Origin: Brumicola pallidula DSM 14239 = ACAM 615
Lineage (GTDB): Bacteria; Pseudomonadota; Gammaproteobacteria; Enterobacterales; Alteromonadaceae
Direction of reading: 5' to 3'
Assembly (NCBI RefSeq): GCF_000428905.1
Contig: NZ_AUAV01000023.1
Coordinates: 1 to 64,000 of the forward strand
Length of the DNA stretch: 64,000 bases
Shown: positions 1 through 8,949 of the stretch, piece by piece
Numbering within the stretch: position 1 is the stretch's first letter
How the letters are laid out: every line of letters starts with the position of its first letter
Notes under the pieces: generated by a model
The model's database searches: none
The model's input: only the letters and a program-made list of their open reading frames with translations
What the model was told of the DNA's origin: nothing
Made by a program: the position numbers and the translations under genes

Positions 1-1
1 C

Positions 2-250
2 GAGTTCGACGGCGAGGACGATCATGTTCACCTATTAGTGAACTATCCGCCTAAAGTGGCAGTGTCGAAACTGGTGAACAGCCTCAAGGGGATATCGAGT
101 TTAATGATCCGGAAGAAAAAATATCCAAGCATTCAAAAGAAGCTATGGGGCGGCGCATTGTGGTCGCCTAGCTACTTTGCGGGGAGCTGTGGTGGTGCGC
201 CAATTGCTGTGATCCGCAAGTACATCGAGCAACAGCAAACGCCACACTAA
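2..250 (+). CDS. tnpA: IS200/IS605-family transposase TnpA, 3' part (cut by window start)
   Basis: Y1-type HUH transposase that moves single-stranded insertion sequences. The frame is open from base 2 and encodes about 82 residues. It carries the HUH pair (His-Val-His, codons at 23-31), and near the C-terminus a tyrosine in the IRKYIEQQ context that fits the catalytic Tyr of this family. The motif KLWGGALWSPSYF in between is typical of TnpA. Both catalytic elements are intact in what is visible, so the element may be active, but the 5' end lies outside the window. No TnpB accessory gene follows on this side. Confidence 0.88.
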   Translation, partial: EFDGEDDHVHLLVNYPPKVAVSKLVNSLKGISSLMIRKKKYPSIQKKLWGGALWSPSYFAGSCGGAPIAVIRKYIEQQQTPH

Positions 251-257
251 AACAAAT

Positions 258-274
258 GGACGGCTTCGCCATCC
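258..274 (+). mobile_element. Hairpin in probable right end of the IS200/IS605 element
   Basis: A 7-bp stem with one mismatch and a TTC loop lies 8 bp after the tnpA stop codon, followed by GC-rich sequence to about 320. IS200/IS605 ends carry subterminal hairpins recognised by TnpA instead of terminal inverted repeats, so this is the likely right-end structure. The exact cleavage site cannot be fixed without the left end. Confidence 0.5.
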
Positions 275-360
275 GAGCTATCCATCCCCGCCCTGAACGA
301 CGAGGCTTTCCGCTCAATTCCGGTAAATACATTATTTGGATCAACAATGCTTGAGCGAAC

Positions 361-390
361 AAAAAAAAACCCCACATTTTAATGCAGGGC
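361..390 (-). terminator. Rho-independent terminator of tRNA-Phe
   Basis: Read on the minus strand, an 8-bp stem (CCCTGCAT / ATGTGGGG, with two G-T pairs) and a short loop are followed by a run of nine T. It lies 11 bp after the encoded CCA end of the tRNA, as expected for a single tRNA transcription unit. Confidence 0.8.
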
Positions 391-400
391 TTTAGAATAA

Positions 401-476
401 TGGTGCCTCGACCCGGGATCGAACCAGGGACACGCGGATTTTCAATCCGCTGCTCTACCAACTGAGCTATCGAGGC
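401..476 (-). tRNA. tRNA-Phe (GAA anticodon)
   Basis: This is a 76-nt gene including an encoded CCA. The acceptor stem GCCTCGA / TCGAGGC is perfect. The D-arm reads AGCTCAGTTGGTAGAGC, the anticodon stem GCGGA/TCCGC encloses the loop TTGAAAA (anticodon GAA), and the T-arm GGTTCGATCC is canonical. It closely matches the enterobacterial tRNA-Phe. It has its own promoter and terminator, so it is a monocistronic unit. It sits close to the IS200-like element. Confidence 0.97.
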
Positions 477-519
477 ATTTGCGACTGCGTTTTGACGCTG
501 TAATTCGCTGTGGGGGCGT

Positions 520-548
520 ATTAAACGGATTTTGCCCTTCCAAGTCAA
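520..548 (-). promoter_or_regulatory. Sigma-70 promoter of tRNA-Phe with GC-rich discriminator
   Basis: On the minus strand the -35 box is TTGACT (543-548), the spacer is 17 bp and the -10 box is TTTAAT (520-525). The next bases, ACGCCCCC, form a GC-rich discriminator, which is the usual mark of stringently controlled stable-RNA promoters. Confidence 0.8.
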
Positions 549-597
549 CTCATTTCTAATGTTTTGTGACTTTATCTTACTAAAAGGGCTCAAACGG

Positions 598-870
598 TTA
601 TTTTGTAGGCGGAACGTAACCTTCTATAGTTGGTTCAATACCTTCAAACAAATAGGCGACCATTTTTTCTTCAAGAAACTTTCTATCGTTCACTTCCATC
701 ATGCTCAACTTGTTCTCATTGATCAACATGGTTTGTTTTTTCTGCCAAAGACTAAACGCTTCTTTAGAGATTGTGTCGAATATGCGCTTACCAACATCAC
801 CTGGATATAACTGGAAATCCAAACCATCGGCTTCTTTATTCAAATACGCGCAACTTACTGTTCGTGCCAT
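598..870 (-). CDS. yggX: YggX, probable Fe(II)-trafficking protein
   Basis: Small cytosolic protein (90 aa; the family is about 90) linked to protection of iron-sulfur clusters and oxidative-stress resistance. It is recognisable over its whole length: an N-terminal [16 protein letters not shown] with the conserved Cys7, the block [12 protein letters not shown], the block KQTMLINE, and the C-terminal IEGYVPP. It lies downstream of mutY on the same strand with a 117-bp gap, the conserved gammaproteobacterial mutY-yggX pairing. MutY is itself a [4Fe-4S] enzyme, which fits the association. Confidence 0.95.
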   Translation of the reverse strand: MARTVSCAYLNKEADGLDFQLYPGDVGKRIFDTISKEAFSLWQKKQTMLINENKLSMMEVNDRKFLEEKMVAYLFEGIEPTIEGYVPPTK

Positions 871-987
871 GTCATGTACCTTAGGATAAATATCAATTTT
901 GCAGAGTATAGCTCAATAAACTAATGAACTTCAGCAATGATTGCTTAAAAACAGTCAACTAGGCGCAGTTTAATACCATGCCGGCGT

Positions 988-2196
988 TTAATAGTCGCTT
1001 TTCAACATCTCTAGTATTTTCATTGTAGGTGCCGACAAGCCAATTTTACTCGGATTGTATGAGTCAAACCAAAGTTGATTTGTAGGGCTCTTATCAACCG
1101 CATTATAAAACGCACCATCAAACTCAGCATTACTTTCATTAACTGTTTGCACCGGCGGCTCTTTCAACTCAATAAGCACAGGAAAAATCAACAAATGAAA
1201 GTGGCTGAAAGTGTGTTTAAAAGTCACGAGTTCTCGCACTTTCGCATCCTGCAAATTCACTTTTAGTAGGCTATTTTCAAGCATCAACAACGCCTGGGCA
1301 GTGGTTTTTTCGGATTCTTTATCGAAACCCGTTTCTAAAAAGCCCCAAAGTCCGCCCCAAATTCCGCTAGGTGGTCTTTGCTGCATCAATACTTGGCCAT
1401 TAAACGAGGGAATTAACATTGTTGTGTATTTTGTCGGAATTTGTTTCTTGGGCTTCTTAAATGGAAACTCAGCCTGCTTTCCTTGCGCGAAAGCTAAGCA
1501 ATGCGACTGCATCGGACAATCATCGCATTTAGGTTTTGAACGGGTGCATATTGTTGCACCTAAATCCATAATTGCCTGCGTGTAATCGCCATATCTAGGC
1601 GCGTGACTTTTAGCCTTGTATTCTTGCTCAGTTAATTCATTTTCTATGCTTTCATCTAACTTAACAGCAGCAGGTTTGAGTGCTTCAGCCTCAATCCACA
1701 ACCTATCTTCTATTTTTTTAGTACCCGTCCAACCCTCAATCGCCATATATCGAGTGAGTACACGCTTTACGTTTCCATCCATGATTGCAAAAGCTTGATC
1801 CAAAGATAATGATAAAACAGCAGCTGCAGTAGAGCGCCCTATGCCCGGTAACGCAATAACCTCATCAAAGGTCGTTGGAAAATTACCGGCATGCAAATCT
1901 CGAACTTGCTGGGCAGCCTTGTGCAGATTCCTCGCTCTGGCGTAATAACCCAAACCTGTCCACAAATGCAGCACTTCATCAACCGGTGCATTGGCTAGAT
2001 CGGTAACGCTTGCAAAGCGTTGCATAAAAGTATCATAGTACGGAATAACAGTTGCTACTTGAGTTTGCTGCAACATTATTTCCGAGATCCAAACTGAATA
2101 AATAGATTTGTTTTTTTGCCAAGGCAAATTTTTACGCCCATGTTGGTCAAACCAAGCTAAGAGCGCATTTGAAAAAGAAAAGCTACTGTAAGTCAC
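988..2196 (-). CDS. mutY: A/G-specific adenine DNA glycosylase MutY
   Basis: Removes adenine mispaired with 8-oxoguanine. The protein has 402 aa against about 350 in E. coli. It shows the catalytic Glu39 ([10 protein letters not shown]), the helix-hairpin-helix [11 protein letters not shown], catalytic Asp140 (MDGNVKRVL), and the four-Cys [4Fe-4S] ligands at about 217, 224, 227 and 233. The C-terminal NUDIX-like 8-oxoG recognition domain contains [15 protein letters not shown] and TFSHF. Most of the extra length is a charged segment of about 23 residues around 177-200, just before the cluster domain. It is transcribed divergently from trmB and probably together with yggX. Confidence 0.96.
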   Translation of the reverse strand: MTYSSFSFSNALLAWFDQHGRKNLPWQKNKSIYSVWISEIMLQQTQVATVIPYYDTFMQRFASVTDLANAPVDEVLHLWTGLGYYARARNLHKAAQQVRDLHAGNFPTTFDEVIALPGIGRSTAAAVLSLSLDQAFAIMDGNVKRVLTRYMAIEGWTGTKKIEDRLWIEAEALKPAAVKLDESIENELTEQEYKAKSHAPRYGDYTQAIMDLGATICTRSKPKCDDCPMQSHCLAFAQGKQAEFPFKKPKKQIPTKYTTMLIPSFNGQVLMQQRPPSGIWGGLWGFLETGFDKESEKTTAQALLMLENSLLKVNLQDAKVRELVTFKHTFSHFHLLIFPVLIELKEPPVQTVNESNAEFDGAFYNAVDKSPTNQLWFDSYNPSKIGLSAPTMKILEMLKSDY

Positions 2197-2324
2197 ATTA
2201 ACCGCACATCTGCCAAAGAATGGCTTATAATACCGGACTTTTGTACCATTGGACCAATCTGTCGTCAGATTTCGACTAATCGGTTCATTTACTAAACATT
2301 TATTTAATAAAGATCACGATATAC

Positions 2325-3050
2325 ATGAAGTCATTCAAAAGCCAAGAAGAAGCCCGCGCAGCAGGCATATATATAAGCAAAATAAGAAGTTTTGTAAAAC
2401 GCGAGGGGCGCCTAACTAATGCTCAAGCGAAAGCAATTGAAGGAAACTGGCCAAGCAAAGGCCTAAGCGTCGAGCAAGGCATGCTCAACTTTGAGCAAGT
2501 TTTTGGTCGCGCTGCGCCAACCGTACTTGAAATTGGTTTTGGTATGGGTAAGTCGTTCGTTGAAATGACAGCGGCGGCTGCGCAACACAATTTCATTGGC
2601 ATTGAAGTACATCGTCCTGGCATTGGTGCTTGTTTAGCCGACGCTGAAGAAGCTGGCGTTGAAAACCTGCGTGTATTTGAACATGATGCTGTTGAAGTGC
2701 TAGCTCAGTCGATAGCTGATGATTCACTGCATCGTTTGCAATTATATTTTCCTGACCCATGGCATAAAACGCGTCATCACAAACGCCGTATAGTACAGCC
2801 TGATTTTGTGCAAAACATACGTACAAAGTTGGCTATTGGTGGCACTTTTCACATGGCGACTGACTGGCAGCCATATGCTGAGCATATGATGGATGTGATG
2901 ACCCAGGCAGATGGCTTCGAAAACACCGCAGGCGAAGGAGCTAATGGTTATGTTCCTCGCCCAGATTATCGCCCTATTACCAAATTTGAAGTTCGTGGCC
3001 AGAAGCTCGGTCACGGCGTTTGGGATCTCATTTTTAAGAGAGTAAGCTAA
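2325..3050 (+). CDS. trmB: tRNA (guanine-N7-)-methyltransferase TrmB
   Basis: SAM-dependent enzyme that makes m7G46 in the tRNA variable loop. At 241 aa it has normal length. The SAM-binding motif I is [11 protein letters not shown], followed by acidic motif II (IGIEVHRPG). The family signature [17 protein letters not shown] supplies the catalytic Asp and the basic tRNA contact. [12 protein letters not shown]-like and C-terminal [15 protein letters not shown] blocks are also present. The stop codon TAA is followed directly by the rsmC ATG, so the two methyltransferase genes form an operon. mutY is divergent across a 128-bp gap. Confidence 0.96.
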   Translation: MKSFKSQEEARAAGIYISKIRSFVKREGRLTNAQAKAIEGNWPSKGLSVEQGMLNFEQVFGRAAPTVLEIGFGMGKSFVEMTAAAAQHNFIGIEVHRPGIGACLADAEEAGVENLRVFEHDAVEVLAQSIADDSLHRLQLYFPDPWHKTRHHKRRIVQPDFVQNIRTKLAIGGTFHMATDWQPYAEHMMDVMTQADGFENTAGEGANGYVPRPDYRPITKFEVRGQKLGHGVWDLIFKRVS

Positions 3051-4109
3051 ATGCTGTCATTACCTAGTCAGTTGTTATTACGCAACACCGATATTTTTGA
3101 AAGTGGCAAATGGGCGATTGTTAATCCCTCTGATGCTGCTATTTTTGACGAACTGCGTGACTCAAGTATGGATATTACTGGTCTGCATCAATTTCATGAT
3201 ATCTATTTCCAGAGCGAGAATACCAGTAAGTTTGCGCAAGTTTTCGCCGCCAGCTTTAGTGTTGACGATCTCAAAGATAAACAGCAACTAGATGGGGCTG
3301 TTATCTTTTTACCAAAAGCAAAACAGCACCTTGAAATGCTTATTGCCAACATGGCTGACTTGGTTAAGGTAGGCGGTAAATTATTGATTGTTGGCGAAAA
3401 TAAAGCCGGCATTAAAAGTGTTGGCAAATTGTTGGCGCATTTAGGCTCAACAGTTAACAAAATTGATGGCGCTAAACATTGCGGCTTGATTAGCGTTGAA
3501 ATTGAAACGCCAAACAAATCGGCTTTTGAAATAAAGCAATTTGGGGTTATCAGAAAGTATTTAGTGAATGACCACGAACTAAAAGTATTTTCACTTCCTG
3601 GCGTATTTGGTCACAAACAATTCGATCCAGGCACTCAATTATTGTTAGCACAATTTGAGCCGCGTTGCGTCAAACTAGTCAACATGAAAGGTCAAGTATT
3701 AGACTTCGCTTGCGGCACGGGCATCATAGGTACTTATTTTGCAAAACTTAATGCCAAGGTAAAGGTCACTATGAGTGATGTATCGGCGCTTGCTATTTAC
3801 TGCAGCAAACAAACACTTGAGCTCAACGCGGTTGAAGGAAAAGTAGTTGCTAGTGACGGAATGAAACAAGTTGAAGGTTACTTTGACCACATCGTTAGTA
3901 ATCCGCCATTTCATACTGGCATTCGTAACGACTACAGTATAACCCAGCAATTTATAGCTCAGGCGCATAAACAGACTCGCCCGCGTGGCACACTGGATAT
4001 TGTAGCAAATAAATTTTTACCTTACAGTGAGGTTATGAGTGGTTTGTATTTTCGCTCTAAAACACTAGTAAGCACGAATAAATATAATATTTACGAAGCG
4101 GCAAAGTAG
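3051..4109 (+). CDS. rsmC: 16S rRNA (guanine-1207-N2)-methyltransferase RsmC
   Basis: Methylates G1207 of 16S rRNA in the 30S subunit. The 352-aa protein has the expected duplicated methyltransferase fold. A degenerate N-terminal half contains LLIVGENKAGIKS. The active C-terminal half has SAM motif VLDFACGTGIIG, acidic residue in MSDVSALA, and the catalytic SNPPFHTG, followed by IVANKFLPY. The start abuts the trmB stop, so translation is probably coupled. The last four codons are part of an 11-bp tandem repeat that continues past the stop, suggesting the C-terminus was altered by repeat expansion. Confidence 0.94.
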   Translation: MLSLPSQLLLRNTDIFESGKWAIVNPSDAAIFDELRDSSMDITGLHQFHDIYFQSENTSKFAQVFAASFSVDDLKDKQQLDGAVIFLPKAKQHLEMLIANMADLVKVGGKLLIVGENKAGIKSVGKLLAHLGSTVNKIDGAKHCGLISVEIETPNKSAFEIKQFGVIRKYLVNDHELKVFSLPGVFGHKQFDPGTQLLLAQFEPRCVKLVNMKGQVLDFACGTGIIGTYFAKLNAKVKVTMSDVSALAIYCSKQTLELNAVEGKVVASDGMKQVEGYFDHIVSNPPFHTGIRNDYSITQQFIAQAHKQTRPRGTLDIVANKFLPYSEVMSGLYFRSKTLVSTNKYNIYEAAK

Positions 4110-4142
4110 CGGCAAAGTACCGGAAAAATACCGGCAAAGTAG
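4099..4142 (+). repeat. 11-bp tandem repeat, 4 copies, spanning the rsmC stop
   Basis: Copies at 4099, 4110, 4121 and 4132. The unit is CGGCAAAGTAG with single-base variants (TAC ends in copies 2 and 3, GAAAAA core in copy 3). The rsmC stop codon TAG is the end of the first copy, so the repeat lies half in the gene and half in the 3' flank. Confidence 0.9.
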
Positions 4143-4249
4143 GCCTTTAAGCGACTTTCATCAGTAAAGCTAGACCCAATATTGCCGGCTTTACGCCTTA
4201 TGTTGTGACAAGTGACATTAGAAAATTAGATAAGAAGACTCAGTACATT

Positions 4250-5662
4250 ATGAAAATACTCTTTTTGATATCTGAAGTAGAAGACATAGTAAAAACAGGA
4301 GGCTTAGCCGATGTTGGTAAGGCACTACCCATGGCGTTGTCTGAGCTTGGACATGAAGTCAATATTATCCTTCCTTATTATAAAGCTATAGCTGATTCTT
4401 TAACGTTATCAAATGCAACGCCAAAGCAAATTATTTATACCAACGGTCAAAGTTACGCATTTGATATAAAAGAGCTAAATTTTAACGGCATCCCTGTCTA
4501 CTTTGTTGATTATCCAAAATATTTTAATAATGATAAACTTTACAGTGAAGACTCTAACGTTAGCAATGCAGAAAAATTCACCTTTTTCTCGCTAGCAGCA
4601 CTCAAAACCGCTGAAGCGGTAGGTTTCAAGCCGGATATTTTACACACCAACGACTGGCATACTTCAATGGCCTGTTACTTTGCCAAGCATTCACCCCTTA
4701 CCTACGAGTATTTTGCGCACACCAAATCTGTATTGACTATTCACAATGCAGCATTTCAAGGTACCGACAACTTGGTCAACATACCCAGTGTTGAGCCAAC
4801 AGCAACGGGTATGTATGTTGAAAACAATTATTTGAATATGCTGAAAACCGGTCTCTTATATGCCGACAAGATTTGTCCTGTTAGCACTACTTATGCTCAA
4901 GAAATCGCCACGCCTCTGGGCAGTCACGGAATTGATGACGTTATTCGCCAACGTATAAACGTTGTCGAAGGCGTACTCAATGGATGCGATTACGAACAAT
5001 GGGACCCGAGTACTGACGAATTTATTGCCGCGCATTATTGTGTTAACGATATGTCAGGCAAGGTGGCCTGTAAAAAAGACTTACAAAAGACGTTCGGTTT
5101 AAGGGTCAACTCAGAAGTGCCTATATTAGGCATGGTTTGCAGAACAACCCTGCAAAAAGGTTTTGGCTACTTAATACCCATTATTGAAGATGTTCTTAAG
5201 CATAATGTACAAATTGCATTGGTGGGAACGGGCCAAAAAGACATAACCGAAGAGCTTCACCGAATTGCAAATGCGCATCCCAAGCAGTTTGTGTTTATCG
5301 AGGAATTTAAGTCGGACTATGCGCACAAAGTAGAAGCTGGCGCTGACTTCTTCTTAATGCCTTCTGAATTTGAGCCTTGTGGACTCAATCAAATGTACAG
5401 CCTAGCCTATGGAACAACGCCTATTGTGCGCGGTATTGGCGGCTTGAAAGACACAATAGTCGATATTGATGAGCCCGATGGAACCGGTTTTACTTTTAGT
5501 CAACCAACGGCCCAAGCATTGCTTAGCGTGATAAGGAAGGCGTTGCTTGTTAGACTTGAAGACAGTAAAAAATTGCAGGCTGTTATTAAGCGAGGCATGC
5601 AGAAAAAATTCACGTGGAAAGAAGCTGCCAACAAATATGTGGATGTTTATCAGCGCAAATAA
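4250..5662 (+). CDS. glgA: Glycogen synthase GlgA (GT5)
   Basis: Transfers glucose from ADP-glucose to alpha-1,4-glucan. Start chosen at ATG 4250 because family members begin MKIL; an upstream GTG at 4205 in frame would add 15 residues with no family counterpart. This gives 470 aa (family about 475). The ADP-glucose-binding KTGGLADV lies at residues 15-22 and the GT-B catalytic Glu375 in SEFEPCGLNQMY. LHTNDWHT and LTIHNAAFQG are further GT5 signatures. It is isolated from other glg genes here, so the rest of glycogen metabolism must lie elsewhere. Confidence 0.95.
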   Translation: MKILFLISEVEDIVKTGGLADVGKALPMALSELGHEVNIILPYYKAIADSLTLSNATPKQIIYTNGQSYAFDIKELNFNGIPVYFVDYPKYFNNDKLYSEDSNVSNAEKFTFFSLAALKTAEAVGFKPDILHTNDWHTSMACYFAKHSPLTYEYFAHTKSVLTIHNAAFQGTDNLVNIPSVEPTATGMYVENNYLNMLKTGLLYADKICPVSTTYAQEIATPLGSHGIDDVIRQRINVVEGVLNGCDYEQWDPSTDEFIAAHYCVNDMSGKVACKKDLQKTFGLRVNSEVPILGMVCRTTLQKGFGYLIPIIEDVLKHNVQIALVGTGQKDITEELHRIANAHPKQFVFIEEFKSDYAHKVEAGADFFLMPSEFEPCGLNQMYSLAYGTTPIVRGIGGLKDTIVDIDEPDGTGFTFSQPTAQALLSVIRKALLVRLEDSKKLQAVIKRGMQKKFTWKEAANKYVDVYQRK

Positions 5663-5985
5663 CAAGCTGCAAACAGTGAGCAGTTAAAATTTGAGATTTA
5701 CTTGAAAAAGCCGTTATTGCAACTAAGTTGAAAGTATACCCAAATCAAGTTTTCAATTGAGTCATATTTTGAATATACTAGGGGTAGAACTGTAAGTTTA
5801 TTACAGATATAAAAGTTTGTTACAGCTCGAGACGCATTAATTTTCAGAAATTCAGATTATTAGTGCAATAAATCCGACAGCGCAGAATATATCGTGGGCT
5901 AACAATTGAAATTTTTCGTATAAAAAAACTGATGTTTATCAATATTCTGATAGACTCAATGTAGAATGTTAATAGAGTGTAAATA
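5663..5985. other. glgA-arcA intergenic region, 323 bp
   Basis: AT-rich sequence with no supportable gene. It must contain the arcA promoter; just before the ATG an AGAG stretch (about 5976) may act as ribosome binding site. I see no clear terminator after glgA. Confidence 0.5.
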
Positions 5986-6690
5986 ATGCAAACGCCAAAT
6001 ATCCTTATCGTTGAAGACGAAGTAGTTACCCGCACTACGCTGAAGAGCTTATTCGAAGCTGAAGGCTACAATGTATTTGAGGCTGAAAACGGCCACGAAA
6101 TGCATGATTTTTTCCAGAACAACCAGATCAATTTGGTCATAATGGACATTAACTTACCGGGCAAAAATGGATTACTCCTAGCGCGCGAAGTTCGTGATAG
6201 AAAAAATGTGGGCCTTATCTTCCTCACCGGCCGCGACAACGATGTCGACCGTATTCTTGGTCTGGAAATTGGTGCAGATGATTATTTGACTAAGCCTTTT
6301 AATCCTCGCGAATTGACTATTCGTGCTCGCAACTTATTATCTCGCACCAGTAGTGCATCCGAAGATGATGATTTGCCAAGCAAAGTTAACTTTAATGGTT
6401 GGACTCTTGATGGCGATAGCCGCAGCTTGATATCTCCTGTGGCTAAAGAGTTTAGATTACCGCGCAGTGAATTTAGAGCATTACATTTATTTTTGAGTAA
6501 CCCGGGTAAAATACTAACTCGTGAGCAGCTGATCATGGAGATGACTGGCCGTGAATTACGTCCTAACGACAGAACGGTAGACGTAACCATCCGTCGTATT
6601 CGCAAACATTTTGAGTCCCAGCCTGACGATGAAGAGTTGATTGTAACTATTCATGGTGAAGGTTATCGTTTTTGTGGTGAAGTAGATTAA
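5986..6690 (+). CDS. arcA: ArcA, aerobic respiration control response regulator
   Basis: OmpR-type DNA-binding response regulator that represses respiratory genes when quinones are reduced. The receiver domain (1-122) has acidic pocket Glu10/Asp11, phospho-acceptor Asp54 (IMDINLPGK), Thr in LTGRDND and Lys in TKPFNPREL. The winged-helix domain (about 135-232) contains [22 protein letters not shown] and ends GEGYRFCGE. The match to E. coli ArcA is close over the whole length (234 against 238 aa). No partner ArcB sensor is in the window, as in most genomes where arcA stands alone. It shares a bidirectional terminator with pmbA. Confidence 0.97.
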   Translation: MQTPNILIVEDEVVTRTTLKSLFEAEGYNVFEAENGHEMHDFFQNNQINLVIMDINLPGKNGLLLAREVRDRKNVGLIFLTGRDNDVDRILGLEIGADDYLTKPFNPRELTIRARNLLSRTSSASEDDDLPSKVNFNGWTLDGDSRSLISPVAKEFRLPRSEFRALHLFLSNPGKILTREQLIMEMTGRELRPNDRTVDVTIRRIRKHFESQPDDEELIVTIHGEGYRFCGEVD

Positions 6691-6733
6691 TCACTTAGAA
6701 ACGGAGAGTTTAGACACTCTACAACTAAAAATG

Positions 6734-6761
6734 AAAAAGCCCGTTTAAAGACGGGCTTTTT
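6734..6761. terminator. Bidirectional terminator between arcA and pmbA
   Basis: Perfect 11-bp stem AAAAAGCCCGT / ACGGGCTTTTT with a 6-nt loop. It has a T-run in both directions and lies between two convergent genes, so it can end both transcripts. Confidence 0.93.
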
Positions 6762-6787
6762 GCTTTTAGAGCATGTCACTTCAGAAC

Positions 6788-8119
6788 TTAATCACCGGCC
6801 ACTTGCATAGATTCGATGAGTATAGAACCCGTTTGAATACTGCTTCTATGTTCTGTTTCAGCGCCAATCGCAACAATGTTTTGGAACATATCTTTTAAGT
6901 TTCCAGCGATCGTAATTTCATGTACTGGATATTGAATAATGCCGTTTTCCACCCAAAAACCAGCGGCTCCGCGAGAATAATCACCATTCACAATATTTAC
7001 ACCTTGGCCCATCAATTCAGTAACAATCAGCCCAGTACCCATTTTTTCAAGGAGTTCTTTATCAGACTCGCCTGTTGAGCTTAGTAACCAATTGTGAATA
7101 CCACCTGCGTGCCCGTTAGTTTGCATTTTAAGCTTTCTTGCCGAATAACTCGTCAATAAGTAATGTTGCAACATACCAGACTCAACTATGGTCATATCTT
7201 GTGTACGCACACCTTCATTATCAAATGGTGAACTTGCCAAGCCTTTCATCACGTGTGGCTTTTCATTGATTGTTAGCCACTCTGGAAATACTTTGGTTCC
7301 TAAGCTATCTAACAAAAATGAAGACTGCCTATATAAGCTACCACCACTAATTGCACTCACAAAATGACCAAAAATTCCGGATGCGACATCACGATGAAAG
7401 AGCACGGGGACTTTTGCAGTGTTGATTTTTTTCGCACCTAAACGGCTCAGAGTCTCTTTAGCCGCATCCACGCCTACTTTGTAGGCTGAGTCGAGCAAAT
7501 GGGCTTCACGGTTCATTGTGTAGCTGTAATTGCGTTGCATATCGTCGCCCTCTTGAGCAATGAGCACACAACTTAAATTATAACGGCTGCTTGCATAACC
7601 CGCGTTAATACCATGAGTATTTCCGTATACTCGCACACCTAAATTGGCATTATATGACGCACCATCTGAATTAATAATCTTTGGATCATAGTCCATTCCG
7701 GCAGTTTCGGTCTCAATTGCCATTTTAATTCCGACTTCTGTATCTAATTCTATCGGGTGGTAAAGGTCTAAATCTGGTATTTCAGTGGCCATAAACTCTT
7801 TGTCAGCGATGCCTGCGCAGTCATCTTCGTTAGTATATTTTGCGATTTCCACGGCTTTTTCGACCGTTAATCTTAACGCTGCAGGACTTAAATCAGTAGT
7901 TGATGCACTGCCCTTGCGCTTCCCTACAAACACCGCTATGCCTAGACCACCGTCATTTGTAAACTCTACAGTTTCAACTTCTTTTAGTCTTGATGATACG
8001 GCAATGCCCTGAACTTTAGACATGCTTGCCTCGGCCGCTGTTGCGCCCTTTTGAATAGCTAGACGCAATGCGTCATCTACGACATTTTGAATTTCTGCTA
8101 ACTGCTTTTGAGATTCCAT
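6788..8119 (-). CDS. pmbA: Metalloprotease PmbA (TldE)
   Basis: Partner of TldD in a heterodimeric zinc protease that degrades unfolded peptides and processes modified peptides such as microcins and CcdA antitoxin. At 443 aa it has family length. Recognisable blocks are VETVEFTNDGGLGIAVF, KGSASTTDLS, VPVLFHRDVASGIFGHF, and the C-terminal RGAAGFWVENGIIQYPVHEITIAGN. Like other PmbA proteins it lacks the HExxxH zinc site, which TldD provides. TldD is not in the window. It is divergent from darP. Confidence 0.95.
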   Translation of the reverse strand: MESQKQLAEIQNVVDDALRLAIQKGATAAEASMSKVQGIAVSSRLKEVETVEFTNDGGLGIAVFVGKRKGSASTTDLSPAALRLTVEKAVEIAKYTNEDDCAGIADKEFMATEIPDLDLYHPIELDTEVGIKMAIETETAGMDYDPKIINSDGASYNANLGVRVYGNTHGINAGYASSRYNLSCVLIAQEGDDMQRNYSYTMNREAHLLDSAYKVGVDAAKETLSRLGAKKINTAKVPVLFHRDVASGIFGHFVSAISGGSLYRQSSFLLDSLGTKVFPEWLTINEKPHVMKGLASSPFDNEGVRTQDMTIVESGMLQHYLLTSYSARKLKMQTNGHAGGIHNWLLSSTGESDKELLEKMGTGLIVTELMGQGVNIVNGDYSRGAAGFWVENGIIQYPVHEITIAGNLKDMFQNIVAIGAETEHRSSIQTGSILIESMQVAGD

Positions 8120-8201
8120 ATATTATTTTTACTGTCCAAACTATAGTGTGACGGTTACAATCAACCATAATTCTAGCACTAAAGAAATCAAAAAACTTTA
8201 T

Positions 8202-8729
8202 ATGAATGCCGATTACAGCAACGAACCACTTCTTGACGAAAATGGTGAAATAATAAAAAGCAAAACTCAGCTTAAGCAAGAAGCAGAAGACATAAAGCAG
8301 TTAGGTGTCGCTTTAGTTGAGTTTTCGAATGCACAATTAAGCGAAATTCCAATGAACGAGGAGTTGCGTGATGCTATTCAATTAGCCAATCGCATCAATA
8401 AGAAAAAGGACGGTTTTCGACGTCAACTTCAATTAATTGGAAAGATATTGCGCAAATGCGATCTTGAGCTCATTGAAGATGGTATCAACAGATTACATGC
8501 CCACCATGTAAAATCTAATAGTAAATTCCATGAGCTTGAGCAACTTCGAGACGACATTGTGACTCACGGCGATAGCGTAATTCAGACTCTTTTGGATAAA
8601 CATCCTGAGTTAGACCGACAAAAGCTAAGGCAAATGCAACGTCAGGCTATTAAACAGAAAGAAGCGGAAAAACCACCGAAAGCAGCTCGCGAACTTTTTC
8701 AGTACTTAAAGCTGCATATTGCAGAGTAA
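8202..8729 (+). CDS. darP: DarP (YjgA), ribosome-associated 50S assembly factor
   Basis: Small protein bound to late 50S precursors. Start chosen at ATG 8202 (175 aa; E. coli 183); an in-frame GTG at 8148 would reach into the 28-bp gap from pmbA and add residues without family match. Conserved blocks are KSKTQLKQEAEDIKQLG, LRDAIQLANRI, RRQLQLIGKILRKCD, and the C-terminal PPKAARELFQYLK. It is highly charged and helical, with no membrane segment. pmbA and darP are divergent neighbours in many gammaproteobacteria. Confidence 0.93.
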   Translation: MNADYSNEPLLDENGEIIKSKTQLKQEAEDIKQLGVALVEFSNAQLSEIPMNEELRDAIQLANRINKKKDGFRRQLQLIGKILRKCDLELIEDGINRLHAHHVKSNSKFHELEQLRDDIVTHGDSVIQTLLDKHPELDRQKLRQMQRQAIKQKEAEKPPKAARELFQYLKLHIAE

Positions 8730-8949
8730 TGTGCATGGCAGAACAATCACACTTGCGATAGAGCCAGTCAGTGCTCTTTTGCATGCAACTTAAGCGCTGC
8801 ATTTTCTAGGAGATCAATCCTGCTATTAAGTGCTTGCGCTGTCAAAATATATTATTAAACTAGAAAATCTTATAATCTCACATGATGACAATCATATAAT
8901 TAAATCCACAGCTCCAGTTGTAAAAGCGACGTTTACGCCCCACTTTATA

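Noticed and set aside
2-477. tRNA-Phe as integration site of a genomic island
   Set aside because: No integrase and no repeated tRNA 3' end could be found; the only mobile sequence is an IS200-type end, which does not use tRNA att sites.
168-593. 141-codon minus-strand frame
   Set aside because: It runs through the tRNA-Phe gene and its promoter, and through the antisense of tnpA; no protein-like features.
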